DNA of 64,000 bases from Candidatus Woesearchaeota archaeon (GCA_016185945.1 JACPMR010000010.1:62001-126000); one strand, 5' to 3'. Positions 20,666-31,839 are shown, numbered from the stretch's first letter. Translations and numbers: made by a program. Notes: generated by a model from the sequence alone, not told the origin.

Positions 20666-21475
20666 ATGAACCAAGAACTACAGCAAAAATATATAGAATT
20701 GAAAAAGATAATAAAAAAATTAGACGGTGCTATAGTAGCATTTTCAGGCGGAGTTGACAGTGCATTGATGGCAAAGGTCGCCTATGATGCTCTAGGGGAC
20801 AAGGCAATTGCAGTGACTGCAGACAGCCCGTCTTTGCCAAGAAGAGAGCTGGAAGAAACAAAGAGAATTGCGCAGAAGATTGGGATTAAACATATTGTTA
20901 TAAGCACGGAAGAAACAAAGAATGAAAATTACCTAAAAAATCCAAGCAACAGATGCTACTACTGCAAGTCAGAGCTTTATACCGAGCTTAAAGAATTTTC
21001 AAAAAAAACAGGAATGAAAAATATACTCAATGGCACGAATTTTGATGATTTGGGAGATTACAGGCCGGGACTTAGGGCAGCTGATGAAAACAGAGTAATA
21101 AGCCCATTAAAGGATGCAAAAATAACAAAAAATGAAGTGAGAGAACTGGCAAAATATCTTGGCTTGGAAATTTGGGACAAGCCATCAAGCCCTTGCTTGT
21201 CATCAAGAGTTCCATATGGGCATGAAATAACTATGAAAAAGCTTGCAATGATTGAGCAGGCAGAGAATTTCCTGAAGGATTTTGGCATGAGGGAATTAAG
21301 GGTAAGGCATTTTGGAGACACAGCAAGGATTGAAGTAAATGAAGGCGATAAATTGATTGTTGATAAAAATTTTGATAAAATTGAAAAAAGATTCAGTGAG
21401 ATTGGATTCAGCAACATCATAATTTCAAACTTTAAAAGTGGAGCATTAAATTTGATGTTAAATGTACGAGCATAA
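20666..21475 (+). CDS. larE: ATP-dependent sacrificial sulfur transferase
   Basis: AFSGGVDSALMAKVA; NRCYYCKSELY; KPSSPCLSSRVPYG. Confidence 0.95.
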   Translation: MNQELQQKYIELKKIIKKLDGAIVAFSGGVDSALMAKVAYDALGDKAIAVTADSPSLPRRELEETKRIAQKIGIKHIVISTEETKNENYLKNPSNRCYYCKSELYTELKEFSKKTGMKNILNGTNFDDLGDYRPGLRAADENRVISPLKDAKITKNEVRELAKYLGLEIWDKPSSPCLSSRVPYGHEITMKKLAMIEQAENFLKDFGMRELRVRHFGDTARIEVNEGDKLIVDKNFDKIEKRFSEIGFSNIIISNFKSGALNLMLNVRA

Positions 21476-22202
21476 AATTAAAGAAATAATGCTGGGGGTA
21501 AGAAAAAAAAGGATAAAGGTAGATGAGGCTATGAAAAAGCTGAAGTTCCTTCCCTTCGAGGATTTGGGATTTGCAAAGATAGACCACCATCGTGCTTTAA
21601 GGAGGGGCTTTCCGGAGGTTGTTTTCTGCCAGAGCAAGACGACAGAGCAGGTTGTTAGCATAGTCAAAAAAATGATGGAAAAAAACGTTGATGTGCTTGC
21701 GACAAGAGCTACTGAAGAGATGTTCAATGAAGTAAAAAAACACGCCAAAAATGCAAGATACAATAAAATTTCCAAAACAATAACAATAACCAAGAATAAA
21801 AAAACTAAAAAAGGCAAGATTCTTGTTTTAAGCGCAGGCACTTCTGACATTAATGTTGCTGAGGAAGCTGCAGCTGTTGCAGAGGCAATGGGCAACAATG
21901 TTGAAAGATTGTATGATGTTGGGGTTGCCGGACTGCATAGGCTATTGGGCAACAAGGAAAAACTGGACAGCGCAAATGTTCTTGTTGTTGTTGCCGGCAT
22001 GGATGGAGTGCTGCCAAGCGTTGTTTCGGGGTTGATTGGAAAGCCAGTAATTGCAGTTCCGACATCTGTCGGATACGGCGCTTCATTTAAAGGAATTGCT
22101 CCGTTACTGACTATGCTAAATGCCTGCAGCCCCGGAGTTGTTGTTGTAAATATCGACAATGGATTTGGGGCAGGGTATTTTGCAAGCTTGATTAATAAAT
22201 AA
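21462..22202 (+). CDS. larB: Pyridinium-3,5-biscarboxylic acid mononucleotide synthase
   Basis: GFPEVVFCQSKT; SAGTSDINVAEEAA; VVAGMDGVLPSVVSGL. Confidence 0.95.
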   Translation: MYEHKIKEIMLGVRKKRIKVDEAMKKLKFLPFEDLGFAKIDHHRALRRGFPEVVFCQSKTTEQVVSIVKKMMEKNVDVLATRATEEMFNEVKKHAKNARYNKISKTITITKNKKTKKGKILVLSAGTSDINVAEEAAAVAEAMGNNVERLYDVGVAGLHRLLGNKEKLDSANVLVVVAGMDGVLPSVVSGLIGKPVIAVPTSVGYGASFKGIAPLLTMLNACSPGVVVVNIDNGFGAGYFASLINK

Positions 22203-22296
22203 AACAATAAAAAATAATCGACGAAAATAAATTCAAACAACAAATCCAAATAATTCAAATGAAACAACAATCAACAAAAATAAAATTCAAAAAATC

Positions 22297-22344
22297 CAGA
22301 GCGTCCTTTGAAAGTAATAGTGATAAAGGAGACCTGCTTTTGAT
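22297..22344 (+). repeat. Module D, copy D2
   Basis: CCAGAGCGTCCTTTGAAAGTAATAGTGATAAAGGAGACCTGCTTTTGATG; stem TCCTTT/AAAGGA, AGCG/TGCTT. Confidence 0.75.
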
Positions 22345-22374
22345 GATTTTAGTAAAATTGCAAAAAACTCAAAA

Positions 22375-23529
22375 ATGAAAACAGCTTATTTTGATTGCTT
22401 TTCAGGAATCAGCGGAGACATGATAATCGGTGCTTTGCTAGATTTAGGGCTTGATTTTAAGTATTTGAGAAAGGAATTGGAAAAATTGAATTTGAAAGGT
22501 TATAAAATAGAAGCGAAGAAAATTGTCAAAAATGGTATTTCTGCGACTAAATTTCATGTGCTTGGCAAAAACAATCATGAAGACGAGCGCAATATAAATG
22601 GAATCAACAAAATAATCGACAATTCAAAGCTGGACAATGAAATAAAAAATACAGCCAAAAAAATATTCCATAAAATTGCACAAGCAGAGGCAAAAATCCA
22701 TGACAAGCCAATTGACAAAATCCATTTCCATGAAGTTGGGGCGATTGACACAATAATTGATGTTGCTGGCGCTATCATTGGCTTTAAAAAATTGGGAATT
22801 AAAAAAATTTATTGCTCAAAATTGAATGTTGGAACAGGGTTTGTCGAATTTTCTCATGGAAAGTTTCCTGTGCCAGCACCTGCAACTGCAGAGATTCTGA
22901 GAAATGTGCCTGTTTATCACAACAACATTGAAGCTGAGCTTGCAACTCCAACTGGCGCTGCAATAATAACAACTCTGGCAGAAAAGTTTGGAGAAATGCC
23001 TTTGATGAATGTTGAGAAAATTGGATATGGAGCTGGAACAAAAGATTTAGAGCAGCCAAATGTTCTAAGAATTTTTTTAGGAGAGTTGGATAAAATACAT
23101 AATGAAACAGTGAATATTATAGAAACAAACATTGACAACATGAACCCCGAGATTTACCCTTATGTTATTGAGAAACTGATGGAGAATGGCGCAATGGATG
23201 CCTATCTGACAAGCATAATCATGAAAAAAGGCAGGCCTGCAATTAAATTGACTGTTTTGGCTGATGCCAAGTATACCGACAAATTATGCAGAATTATTTT
23301 TGATGAAACAACGACATTGGGAGTAAGGATTTATCAGGCAGAAAAAAGAAGGCTTGACAGGGAGATTAAGACAATAAAAACAAAATACGGAAATGTAAAA
23401 GTCAAAATTTCAAAATTAAACAATGAGATTAAAAATATAATGCCTGAGTATGAGGATTGTGTTAGGATTGCCAGAAAATATAAGATTCCGTTGAAAAAAA
23501 TATATCAAGAAATTAAAAAGTTACTTTAA
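22375..23529 (+). CDS. larC: Nickel insertion protein LarC (single uninterrupted ORF)
   Basis: YFDCFSGISGDMIIGALLDLG; FHEVGAIDTIIDVAGA; VETNIDNMNPEIYPYV-like C-terminal region. Confidence 0.96.
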   Translation: MKTAYFDCFSGISGDMIIGALLDLGLDFKYLRKELEKLNLKGYKIEAKKIVKNGISATKFHVLGKNNHEDERNINGINKIIDNSKLDNEIKNTAKKIFHKIAQAEAKIHDKPIDKIHFHEVGAIDTIIDVAGAIIGFKKLGIKKIYCSKLNVGTGFVEFSHGKFPVPAPATAEILRNVPVYHNNIEAELATPTGAAIITTLAEKFGEMPLMNVEKIGYGAGTKDLEQPNVLRIFLGELDKIHNETVNIIETNIDNMNPEIYPYVIEKLMENGAMDAYLTSIIMKKGRPAIKLTVLADAKYTDKLCRIIFDETTTLGVRIYQAEKRRLDREIKTIKTKYGNVKVKISKLNNEIKNIMPEYEDCVRIARKYKIPLKKIYQEIKKLL

Positions 23530-25172
23530 ATTTCCTCAAACAACTTAACCACTTTTTCTTTACCCAATGCAAGAATAAAAGGAGCTAATTTAGGCCCTCT
23601 TTCTTTGTTCAATAAAACTTTGTATGCTGCCTTGAAGAAATCCTGCGGCTTTAATTCCAATTTATTTGAAACATTGTAAAATTCTTCAAATAATGTTTTA
23701 TCATTGTATTCATTTTCTTTCAACAATTTTACAATCTCATGCAACACTTTCTTCTCTTTTGCACTCAACTCAATATCTTTTGGCACATGTTCCTGCACTT
23801 CAAACTTGACATCTTCCGGAGCATACTTCTTGAGCCAGATTTTTGCCCTATGCAATCTCTCAAAAATTATGTCATGCTCTTCCTTGCTGTAATGCCCTGT
23901 TTTTTCCAAACTTTTTACTATATCTTCATCATTTGCAAAAATCTGGGCAATGACTGCTGCATGGGAAAAGCTCATTTCTGCCGGCTTTTCAACATCTTTT
24001 CCATGGCTTACCTCAAACAATCTCTTGTAATGCGCTTCTTCCTTTTTGTTATCTAATTTCAAGTCGCCAAAATAAATTTTCGAGATTTTATCATATTCGT
24101 CATAAATATTGGGCAAATCCTTCCATGAAAAGCTTCTTGTTGTCATCAATCTTTTGTTGTAAAATAATCTCAGCAATTCAGGCGGAGCAACCTCAAGCCA
24201 GTCTCTGGGATATATTACATTTCCCAAAGAAGCGGACATCTTTTGGTTGTCAATCATTATGTGCTCGTAGAAAATTGGAACAGGCATTGGAAAATCTAAA
24301 ACTTTTTCAACAATCTCGCCGTTAATCCACCACGCGCTGTTCGGCACTTGATATTCCTTGCCAGCGCCTTCGCTTACAACCTGCCATCGAGCCCATTGCG
24401 CTGCCCATTCTGACTTCCAAAGAAGCTTGCCGTTGCCTTTCAATGGATTATTCTCACCCTTATGCCCGCAGCCCTTTGCAGTTGCAGTTTCAAACTTATA
24501 ATCTTCACAAATATAATTAACAATCCTATCCTTAAAATCAATAACTCTTGGAGTTACAATCTTGCTGCAATTCTCGCATATCGGAGTCCATGGCGACCAA
24601 TGCTTTGGCAGCGGATTTGTCCTGTACCTGTTTTGGATTTCCTTTACATCTTCAATTTTTTCAAGAATTTTTTTAATGAACGGATTGAAATGCCCTTTCT
24701 TGTATTCTTCCCTCATTGAGAACTTCTCCATCTTTGTAATAACAAACTCATCCACTACTTTGAAATATTCTTCAGTATGGTGCTCTGCATAAGAGCTATG
24801 GCAGCCATCTGTATCTGGAATGTCTGTTACCGGCATGCCAATATATTTTTCATAGCTTTTTGGAACACCTTTTGGCACTTTTCTTAATGGGTCCATGTTT
24901 TCAGCAACCCATATGAATCTTGTCTTTACTCCAGCATCTTTCAATGCAATAACTACTGACTCCCCCCTTATGGTGTCGCTTAATCTTCCAATATGAAGAA
25001 CTCCTGAAAGAGAAGCTGATGTTTTGACCATGTATTCATTGAATTTTGATATTTTTTTGTCTAAGTAATAAAATTTCTCTCTTGAGATTATTTGCTTTGC
25101 CAACTGGTCTGCCCAAAAGATATCTTCTAGATTTTTGTCTTCAAAATTCTTGTCCTCAGTCTTGTGGTGCAT
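23526..25172 (-). CDS. lysS: Class I lysyl-tRNA synthetase
   Basis: VKTSASLSGVLHIGRLSDTIRGESV (HIGH-like), KMSASLGN (KMSKS), Cys cluster. Confidence 0.96.
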   Translation of the reverse strand: MHHKTEDKNFEDKNLEDIFWADQLAKQIISREKFYYLDKKISKFNEYMVKTSASLSGVLHIGRLSDTIRGESVVIALKDAGVKTRFIWVAENMDPLRKVPKGVPKSYEKYIGMPVTDIPDTDGCHSSYAEHHTEEYFKVVDEFVITKMEKFSMREEYKKGHFNPFIKKILEKIEDVKEIQNRYRTNPLPKHWSPWTPICENCSKIVTPRVIDFKDRIVNYICEDYKFETATAKGCGHKGENNPLKGNGKLLWKSEWAAQWARWQVVSEGAGKEYQVPNSAWWINGEIVEKVLDFPMPVPIFYEHIMIDNQKMSASLGNVIYPRDWLEVAPPELLRLFYNKRLMTTRSFSWKDLPNIYDEYDKISKIYFGDLKLDNKKEEAHYKRLFEVSHGKDVEKPAEMSFSHAAVIAQIFANDEDIVKSLEKTGHYSKEEHDIIFERLHRAKIWLKKYAPEDVKFEVQEHVPKDIELSAKEKKVLHEIVKLLKENEYNDKTLFEEFYNVSNKLELKPQDFFKAAYKVLLNKERGPKLAPFILALGKEKVVKLFEEI

Positions 25173-25267
25173 AAATCAATTTAATGGCAGATATTATATA
25201 AAGATTTTGGAAAAAGGGAAGATTCTGAACAATAAGTTTAAATTTATTGACTTAATTTAATATATAA

Positions 25268-26632
25268 ATGGATAAAATATTGTATAGAAGCACTAATAGA
25301 AAATCAAAATTAGTCAGTTTTAAAGAAGCGCTTCTCCAGGGGCAAGCGCCTGATTACGGGCTTTATGTTCCAATAAAAATACCTAAAATATCAAAAGAGG
25401 AACTCGAATCATTTAGAAATAAGAAATATGCTGACATTGCTTATATTGTTGTAAAAAAATTTCTACAAGATGAAATAAATGATAAAGATTTGAGAAAATT
25501 AACAAAAGAATCTTACAATTTTGATGTACCTATTGAAAGAATTGAAAAAAATTTGTTTTTAATGAGGCTTGATAGAGGACCAACTGCTTCTTTCAAGGAT
25601 TTTGCAGCAAGATTAATGGCAAGGTTAATGCATTATTTTGCAAAAAAAGAGAACAAAAAATTGATTGTTTTAGTTTCAACATCTGGAGATACAGGAGGGG
25701 CTGTTGCAGACGCTTTCTTTGGATTAAAAGAAGTCAATGTAGTAATATTGTTCCCTAAAAATGGCGTTTCTGAAATGCAAAGAAAGCAGATGACAACATT
25801 AGGAAAAAATGTAAGGGCTTTTGCTGTAAATGGAGCTTTTGACGACTGCCAAGCAATTGTAAAACAAGCATTTAATGACAAGGACTTAAAGAACTTAAAC
25901 TTGACTTCTGCAAATTCCATTAATTTTGGCAGGCTATTGCCACAAGCTGTATATTATTTTTATGCTTATTCAAGATTAGGCAAAGATAAAATTATTTTTT
26001 CTGTACCTTCTGGAAATTTCGGCAACTTGATGGGGGGATTAATCGCAAAGAAGATGGGGCTTCCTGTTGAGAAATTTATTACAGCTGTAAATGAAAATGA
26101 CGAATTTCCAAAGTTTTTGAAAACAGGGAAATACAAGCCAGTTGAGCCGTCAAAAAAATGCAGCTCAAATTCCATGAATATAGGGCATCCAAGCAATTTG
26201 GTGAGATTAGTAGATTTATATGGTGGATGGTTATATGATAAAAGAGACAAAAGTGGCAAGGTTATCAAAAAAGGGCTTCTAAAAGTAAAACCAAATATGA
26301 AAAAATTGAGAAAAGATATTGCAAGCTTTTCAATAACAGACAAAGAAGTTAATGAAGCTATCAAAAGAGTTTATTTGAAATATAAGAAACTACTTGAACC
26401 ACATGGTGCAGTTGGATGGTGTGCTTTGGAAAGATACATAAAAAATAATAAAGCTTATTTGGTAGTTTCGCTTGAGACAGCAGATCCTGCGAAGTTTCCT
26501 AATGAGATTAAAAAAGTGCTAGGCGTAGAGCCAAAAATCCCAAAAAGCTTAGCGGGATTAAGAAAAAAAGAGGAGCATTTTGAGGTTATAGATAAAAATT
26601 ATGAAACTCTTAAGAAAGAATTGCTAAGATGA
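25268..26632 (+). CDS. thrC: Threonine synthase
   Basis: DRGPTASFKDFAARLMARLM PLP-Lys motif; VSTSGDTGGAVADAF. Confidence 0.97.
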   Translation: MDKILYRSTNRKSKLVSFKEALLQGQAPDYGLYVPIKIPKISKEELESFRNKKYADIAYIVVKKFLQDEINDKDLRKLTKESYNFDVPIERIEKNLFLMRLDRGPTASFKDFAARLMARLMHYFAKKENKKLIVLVSTSGDTGGAVADAFFGLKEVNVVILFPKNGVSEMQRKQMTTLGKNVRAFAVNGAFDDCQAIVKQAFNDKDLKNLNLTSANSINFGRLLPQAVYYFYAYSRLGKDKIIFSVPSGNFGNLMGGLIAKKMGLPVEKFITAVNENDEFPKFLKTGKYKPVEPSKKCSSNSMNIGHPSNLVRLVDLYGGWLYDKRDKSGKVIKKGLLKVKPNMKKLRKDIASFSITDKEVNEAIKRVYLKYKKLLEPHGAVGWCALERYIKNNKAYLVVSLETADPAKFPNEIKKVLGVEPKIPKSLAGLRKKEEHFEVIDKNYETLKKELLR

Positions 26633-27573
26633 AAAAATTAAAAGTTTTTGCACCAGGAACAATTGCAAATTTAGGTCCAGCTTTTGACATATTAGGGGTT
26701 GCCTTGGACAATATCGGAGATACTATTGAAGTAAAAGAAAACAATGAAGGTGTTTTAAAGATAAAAGAAATCAAGGGAAAAAACAAAAGAATACCTTTTG
26801 AAACAAATAAAAATGCAGTCACGCTCGGCTTTTTGGAAGTTAAAAAAATACTAAATATTGATTTTGGTGTTGATATAGTACTTGAAAAAGGATTGCCTAT
26901 AAGCGGCGGCTTGGGAGGAAGCTCTGCAAGCGCTGTTGCCGGAGTTTATGCTGCAAACCTTCTCGCAGGAAATAAACTAAAAAAAGAAGAATTATTGCCT
27001 GCTTGTGTTAATGTAGAGGGCATTCTCTCGGGATATCACGCAGATAATGTTGCTCCTTCTTTGCTTGGAGGATTTATTTTGATAAATTCTTACAATCCCC
27101 TGAGTGTTGTCAAATTAGGTATAATTAAAGATTTATATTTTGCAATTGCCCATCCTGATTTTGAGCTTGAAACAAGAAAATTAAGGGCAGTGCTTCCAAA
27201 ACACATTGAGCTAAAACAGCATGTCTTTAATTCCTCAAAAGCAGCTTCAATCATAGCTGCGATAATGAAAAAAGACGTCAAATTGTTAGGCAAAAGCATA
27301 CAAGACAATATTGTTGAGCCAGTAAGGTCTAAATTTATACCTGAATTTTATGATGTAAAAAAAGCTGCTTTGGATGCAGGCGCGTATGGAAGCTCTATCT
27401 CTGGCTCAGGACCTTCTGTGTTTGCTGTTACTGATGATAAAAAGAAAGCAGAAAGCATTGGAAAAGCGATGACAGAAGTGTTTTCAAAGAAGAATATTGA
27501 GTCAGAGTTTTATGTGTCGAAGGTTTCTATGGAAGGGGTAAAAAAGCTATTTAATAAATTATTTCTAAGATAA
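26629..27573 (+). CDS. thrB: Homoserine kinase (GHMP)
   Basis: PGTIANLGPAFDILGVALD; GGLGGSSASAVAGVYAAN; ISGSGPSVFA. Confidence 0.96.
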   Translation: MKKLKVFAPGTIANLGPAFDILGVALDNIGDTIEVKENNEGVLKIKEIKGKNKRIPFETNKNAVTLGFLEVKKILNIDFGVDIVLEKGLPISGGLGGSSASAVAGVYAANLLAGNKLKKEELLPACVNVEGILSGYHADNVAPSLLGGFILINSYNPLSVVKLGIIKDLYFAIAHPDFELETRKLRAVLPKHIELKQHVFNSSKAASIIAAIMKKDVKLLGKSIQDNIVEPVRSKFIPEFYDVKKAALDAGAYGSSISGSGPSVFAVTDDKKKAESIGKAMTEVFSKKNIESEFYVSKVSMEGVKKLFNKLFLR

Positions 27574-27574
27574 T

Positions 27575-30253
27575 TTATACTGTCTGACTTGCTCGACGTG
27601 CAGCCTCCATTCTCAGAGTTTCTTGTGAATGAAGTGGTGCAACCTTATCATACACTCTCATTATTGGCTTATATTTAACATAACTAATTTGTCTACCAGG
27701 TGACTCTCCTCTCACTATCTTGCTGATTTCATCTAAATCGTGCATCATTGCAGATGCAGTTTCTTCAATTCCAGCGCCAGAGCCCGGACCTACAACTATA
27801 GCATTATCTTCACTTGGCTCTCCAGCAACTCCGAATAATACAATATTATCTTTGCCTTTTAACCTTCCAAATGCACTATCTTTAGGCACTTTTTTTAAAC
27901 CCACATTGATAGAATACATTCCTGTTTTTGTGTTATAGCTAATTTCTCCCACATACTTTAGCAAATAATCTTTTCCGGCTTCAGCTTGAAGTTCAGCAAA
28001 AGAGCCATCAAGAAGCCGTAATCTTTGTACAAACTGTTCTGAGTCCAATTGATTAATATCTTCCATTGGAAAAGTTCCTTTGCCATTTTTTTGTTCGTAT
28101 CTTTTAATAGCTGCATCAATGAATCTTTCATGATTTATTACACAATCAAAAATATCTATTCCATATTTTCTTGCAATTGTGCGCCATAAAATAATTACCT
28201 TCTCCAATACCCCTAATCCAGAATAATCTTCGAATGAATTTGATTGTGTTATTTTGTGGTCTATTGAGGCTTGCACAGCTTGTGAAAGAGTTATACCTCT
28301 TTCTAACTCCGCGTAAGTATATCCTAATCTTCCGCTAAAGCATACTTGCACTGTAACATATGGTGGATTTTCTGCTAGAATGTCCAATAAAGTTCCATGT
28401 ACTCCAAGGTCAGCTCCAACAGTTCCTCTTATGAATAATCGGTTGTCAAACATTGCACTAAATAACTTATCAACATTTTTCCTGAGCCAGTCTTGGTTGC
28501 GGGTTCCAGTAGGATCCTTTGCATATGGCTTTTTGTTGACAGAAATACCTGAAGCTCCTAGGCTGAGCGCATGCAACATAGTGCTGTCCATATTTTCATC
28601 AGGTGTTGCATCAACAACAACAAAATCCCCAGTACCCATTCCATAAACATTCTTGAAATTTCTATCTTGTGTGTAAACTGCACCATTTATCTTCATATCT
28701 TTGATTTTTTTGCCAGCGCTTCTCTGTGCAATCATTGATTCTAAATCTTCAGAACTGAAGCCACCAAGCTTGGCATAAACCCCACTTGTATCTAAAACTC
28801 CAACCACATTTAACCCAAGTTCGTCATACCTCTCCTTCACTCTTTTCAAAAATTCAAGTCCGATATCACCAAGCCCATACAACACAATATTGAGCCGCTT
28901 TAACTGATTATAGACTAAGTCAACAACTCTTCTAACATCTTGTTGCCTGACTGCCATTTGTATTGTATCTCCTGTTATAACAAGGGGGTGGCTTGCGTAC
29001 CATTCTGGTTCTTGGTACACTAATCCAAGAAGCGTTTTAATTTTTGATATATCGTGATTTGAGTTGCCTAATCCTTCGCCGCAAACTGTTACATGAGCTA
29101 CCTCATGACCCTGACCATCTTTTAAATTAGAAAGCACACCTATTCCTTTCATGCTGGAACGAGCTTTAATGGGCTCAGGAGTTATCAAAGTGCCAGGGTT
29201 TTCTGGATTAAATGAATTTCTTACGTAAATTTTAGGCTTTGCGCCTGTTTTACGAAGTATTTCCAATGAATTCTCTTGCAATACCTTCATGCCGCCATTT
29301 TGTGCTAATTGTGTCACTTCACTGTAAGATAAATGCTCTGCTATCTTGCTTGGCCTAATGCGCTCATCAACTAATAGAATGCCATCCTTATCTGAATAGA
29401 TTATAATTTCTTGAGCTCCAATAGCGGCGGCTAAAGCAATGGCTGTAACATTTGAGCCATCTCTTCCTAAAGTTGTTCTGTTTCCATTTTCATCCCTTCC
29501 TACAAATCCTGGATAAAATATAATTCTGTTTCTGTTCCTTTCCCTCAAACTTCTATGGTAGTTTGCTATTTCTGTTTCAAGGCTTCTATCAAGAAGTGTA
29601 GCATTAGTAAATTTAGAATCTGTGACGAACCCTGCTGTGCCGGGGTCTTCAACTACAACAACATATTGTCCCTCACAAGCCTTTAGTTGCTCATAAATTC
29701 TGCGCTCTCTTCTTCTTAAGCCAGAGCTCTGTAATTTGCTCTCCAAATCGCTGAACATTGCTTCTAATTTTCTTTGAACAACTGCAGCGACAATAGGCGT
29801 TGAGATTAATTCACCACTAGCGGCAAACATGTCAAGTAATTTTTCTCTTTCAATTGCTGTACCTTGATTTAATTGATCTAAGGTGTCCCTTGCAATTTGC
29901 TCAAGTTTAGATAGATTCGCATCCACTAAATTTTTATCAATGGCTAATTTTCTATCAAGCACGAGTTCATCTACGATTCCATAATGAATTTTCCTTACTT
30001 TAGCTATTTCACCAAGTGCTTTTTCTAAATTTCCGTTTAGAACATAATTTGCACCAGTAAGCAAGATGTCGGTGACTTTGGGTTCTTTTTTTCCATCTTT
30101 TTTTCCAGGCTCTACACCAAAAGCAGACATCACTGCATTTAATCCGACATCTAAATTAGCGAGATAATGGTCTATTGTTATGTCTGCAACATTTTCTATA
30201 TTCCTAGCACCGGATAAAGAACTTCCTCCAGCCTTAATTACTACACCATTCAT
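27575..30253 (-). CDS. thrA: Bifunctional aspartokinase/homoserine dehydrogenase
   Basis: N-term AK (KAGGSSLSGARNIE; TTLGRDGSN), ACT region, C-term HSD (VVLYGLGDIG...GVLDTSG; GASGISVNKKP). Confidence 0.93.
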   Translation of the reverse strand: MNGVVIKAGGSSLSGARNIENVADITIDHYLANLDVGLNAVMSAFGVEPGKKDGKKEPKVTDILLTGANYVLNGNLEKALGEIAKVRKIHYGIVDELVLDRKLAIDKNLVDANLSKLEQIARDTLDQLNQGTAIEREKLLDMFAASGELISTPIVAAVVQRKLEAMFSDLESKLQSSGLRRRERRIYEQLKACEGQYVVVVEDPGTAGFVTDSKFTNATLLDRSLETEIANYHRSLRERNRNRIIFYPGFVGRDENGNRTTLGRDGSNVTAIALAAAIGAQEIIIYSDKDGILLVDERIRPSKIAEHLSYSEVTQLAQNGGMKVLQENSLEILRKTGAKPKIYVRNSFNPENPGTLITPEPIKARSSMKGIGVLSNLKDGQGHEVAHVTVCGEGLGNSNHDISKIKTLLGLVYQEPEWYASHPLVITGDTIQMAVRQQDVRRVVDLVYNQLKRLNIVLYGLGDIGLEFLKRVKERYDELGLNVVGVLDTSGVYAKLGGFSSEDLESMIAQRSAGKKIKDMKINGAVYTQDRNFKNVYGMGTGDFVVVDATPDENMDSTMLHALSLGASGISVNKKPYAKDPTGTRNQDWLRKNVDKLFSAMFDNRLFIRGTVGADLGVHGTLLDILAENPPYVTVQVCFSGRLGYTYAELERGITLSQAVQASIDHKITQSNSFEDYSGLGVLEKVIILWRTIARKYGIDIFDCVINHERFIDAAIKRYEQKNGKGTFPMEDINQLDSEQFVQRLRLLDGSFAELQAEAGKDYLLKYVGEISYNTKTGMYSINVGLKKVPKDSAFGRLKGKDNIVLFGVAGEPSEDNAIVVGPGSGAGIEETASAMMHDLDEISKIVRGESPGRQISYVKYKPIMRVYDKVAPLHSQETLRMEAARRASQTV

Positions 30254-30416
30254 TTAACTTCAAATCAAAAAACTGAACTTATCATATTTAAATTTTTCCA
30301 CTTTTACTACTAAAGAGTAAATTAAAAAGATTTGAAAAAAGAAAAGTTTATAAAAGGTTGTGTGTAACCATTGGAAAATTATAACTACTATTAAATAAGA
30401 AAGATTGTGATATTAA

Positions 30417-31826
30417 ATGACTGAAAAATTAGGTTCAAGTTTAATAGTTCTTGGCGCAGGCGGAGTAGGCTCTAGCGTCTTGGAACAGATTATAGCAGGA
30501 AGCCATAATTTTATGCGTAGTTTAGGTGGAATAGTGGTTGTTGATAGCGGGCATTTGGTTTTAATTCCTTATGACTCTAATCTGGGGGCTGTTAATGAAG
30601 AACATTTGAAATTAGTTCTTGAAGCCAAAAGAAAAGTTGTTGATGGAAAACGTGGAAGTCTAGGTTCTTTAAGGGATAGATTAGATATTAGGGAAATAGG
30701 TGAACTTTGGGATTATATAAATAAAGAGGATTTAGCAATTAACACCTTGCCAACTGAGTTCTCCAATTCAGAATCAGGTAAAAAAACTCAAGATGCCCTA
30801 ACCGCAAGAATCAGAGAACCTTCTCCATTTCTTTTAGCTAATCATATTCCCATATCCGTTTTATACAACATACTAGCAATGCAAGAAGGTGCACACGTAG
30901 TCGACGCATCAAAATCAGCTTTTGGAAAAAGGGAGTATTATCAAGCAATAAATATGGTTGCTTCAAGTAATTGTGTTGATTACGATCCAAATGGAGCAAT
31001 TATGGGTCCAACAAGTGCTTTTGCAGTGTTAAGATGGCTTACCGAGCATAGTATTGGCATAAAGAGTGTAAGAGCAATACTTAATGGAGCCACAAATTAC
31101 ATTCTTGGACGGGCGAAAGAAATAAGTGTTGAAGGAGCTTTGAGAGAAGCACAAATTAGAAAGATTGCAGAGTCCGACCCTACAGCCGATATTGAAGGGT
31201 ACGATCCTGCGCAAAAATTAAGAGTGATTGGGAATTCTTTGGATTTAGACGTGCACCCAAAAGTATCTGGCATAGATGATAAGCATCGCGGCATCGATGG
31301 GGTTACTAATGAATATCTACAAAAAATAAGAGATAATGGTAAACTTAAACTTATTTGTACTTTAGATACTACAACTAGAGAGGCAATAGTGCGTCCTGAA
31401 ATAGTAAGTCCAGATGACCCACTTTATGATGTAGATGGTACACAAAATGCAATTGTTCTTACTTTAGACCAAAAACTAAGATTAATAGAGCCTGGAAATT
31501 TGGATATCATTCGGAAAAAAGATACCACCAAACCAGAACCGGATATACTAAAAATGCTACTTTCTATCTATAGGCATACAACTACTATCAGTGCCAATGG
31601 TACATCTACAGTCAGGGTTACTTATCCTTCATTAAGTGAAGGACATAGAGTATACAACCATTATAAAATACAATTTGTTTACGATCCAAGAAGAAACCAG
31701 CTAATAATTAAAGGTCCTGGAGCAGGTGCTGCTGAGACAGCTGCTGCATTATTAGATGCAGCATACGCTACATTAGAACGACGCGGAGCATTAGTTGTAC
31801 CTGCACGTAAGCTTATTACACTTTAA
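30417..31826 (+). CDS. Homoserine dehydrogenase-like protein
   Basis: LGAGGVGSSVLEQI; AILNGATNYILG; AESDPTADIEGYDPAQKL; GPGAGAAETAAAL. Confidence 0.9.
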   Translation: MTEKLGSSLIVLGAGGVGSSVLEQIIAGSHNFMRSLGGIVVVDSGHLVLIPYDSNLGAVNEEHLKLVLEAKRKVVDGKRGSLGSLRDRLDIREIGELWDYINKEDLAINTLPTEFSNSESGKKTQDALTARIREPSPFLLANHIPISVLYNILAMQEGAHVVDASKSAFGKREYYQAINMVASSNCVDYDPNGAIMGPTSAFAVLRWLTEHSIGIKSVRAILNGATNYILGRAKEISVEGALREAQIRKIAESDPTADIEGYDPAQKLRVIGNSLDLDVHPKVSGIDDKHRGIDGVTNEYLQKIRDNGKLKLICTLDTTTREAIVRPEIVSPDDPLYDVDGTQNAIVLTLDQKLRLIEPGNLDIIRKKDTTKPEPDILKMLLSIYRHTTTISANGTSTVRVTYPSLSEGHRVYNHYKIQFVYDPRRNQLIIKGPGAGAAETAAALLDAAYATLERRGALVVPARKLITL

Positions 31827-31839
31827 AGGTTTAAGCCTT

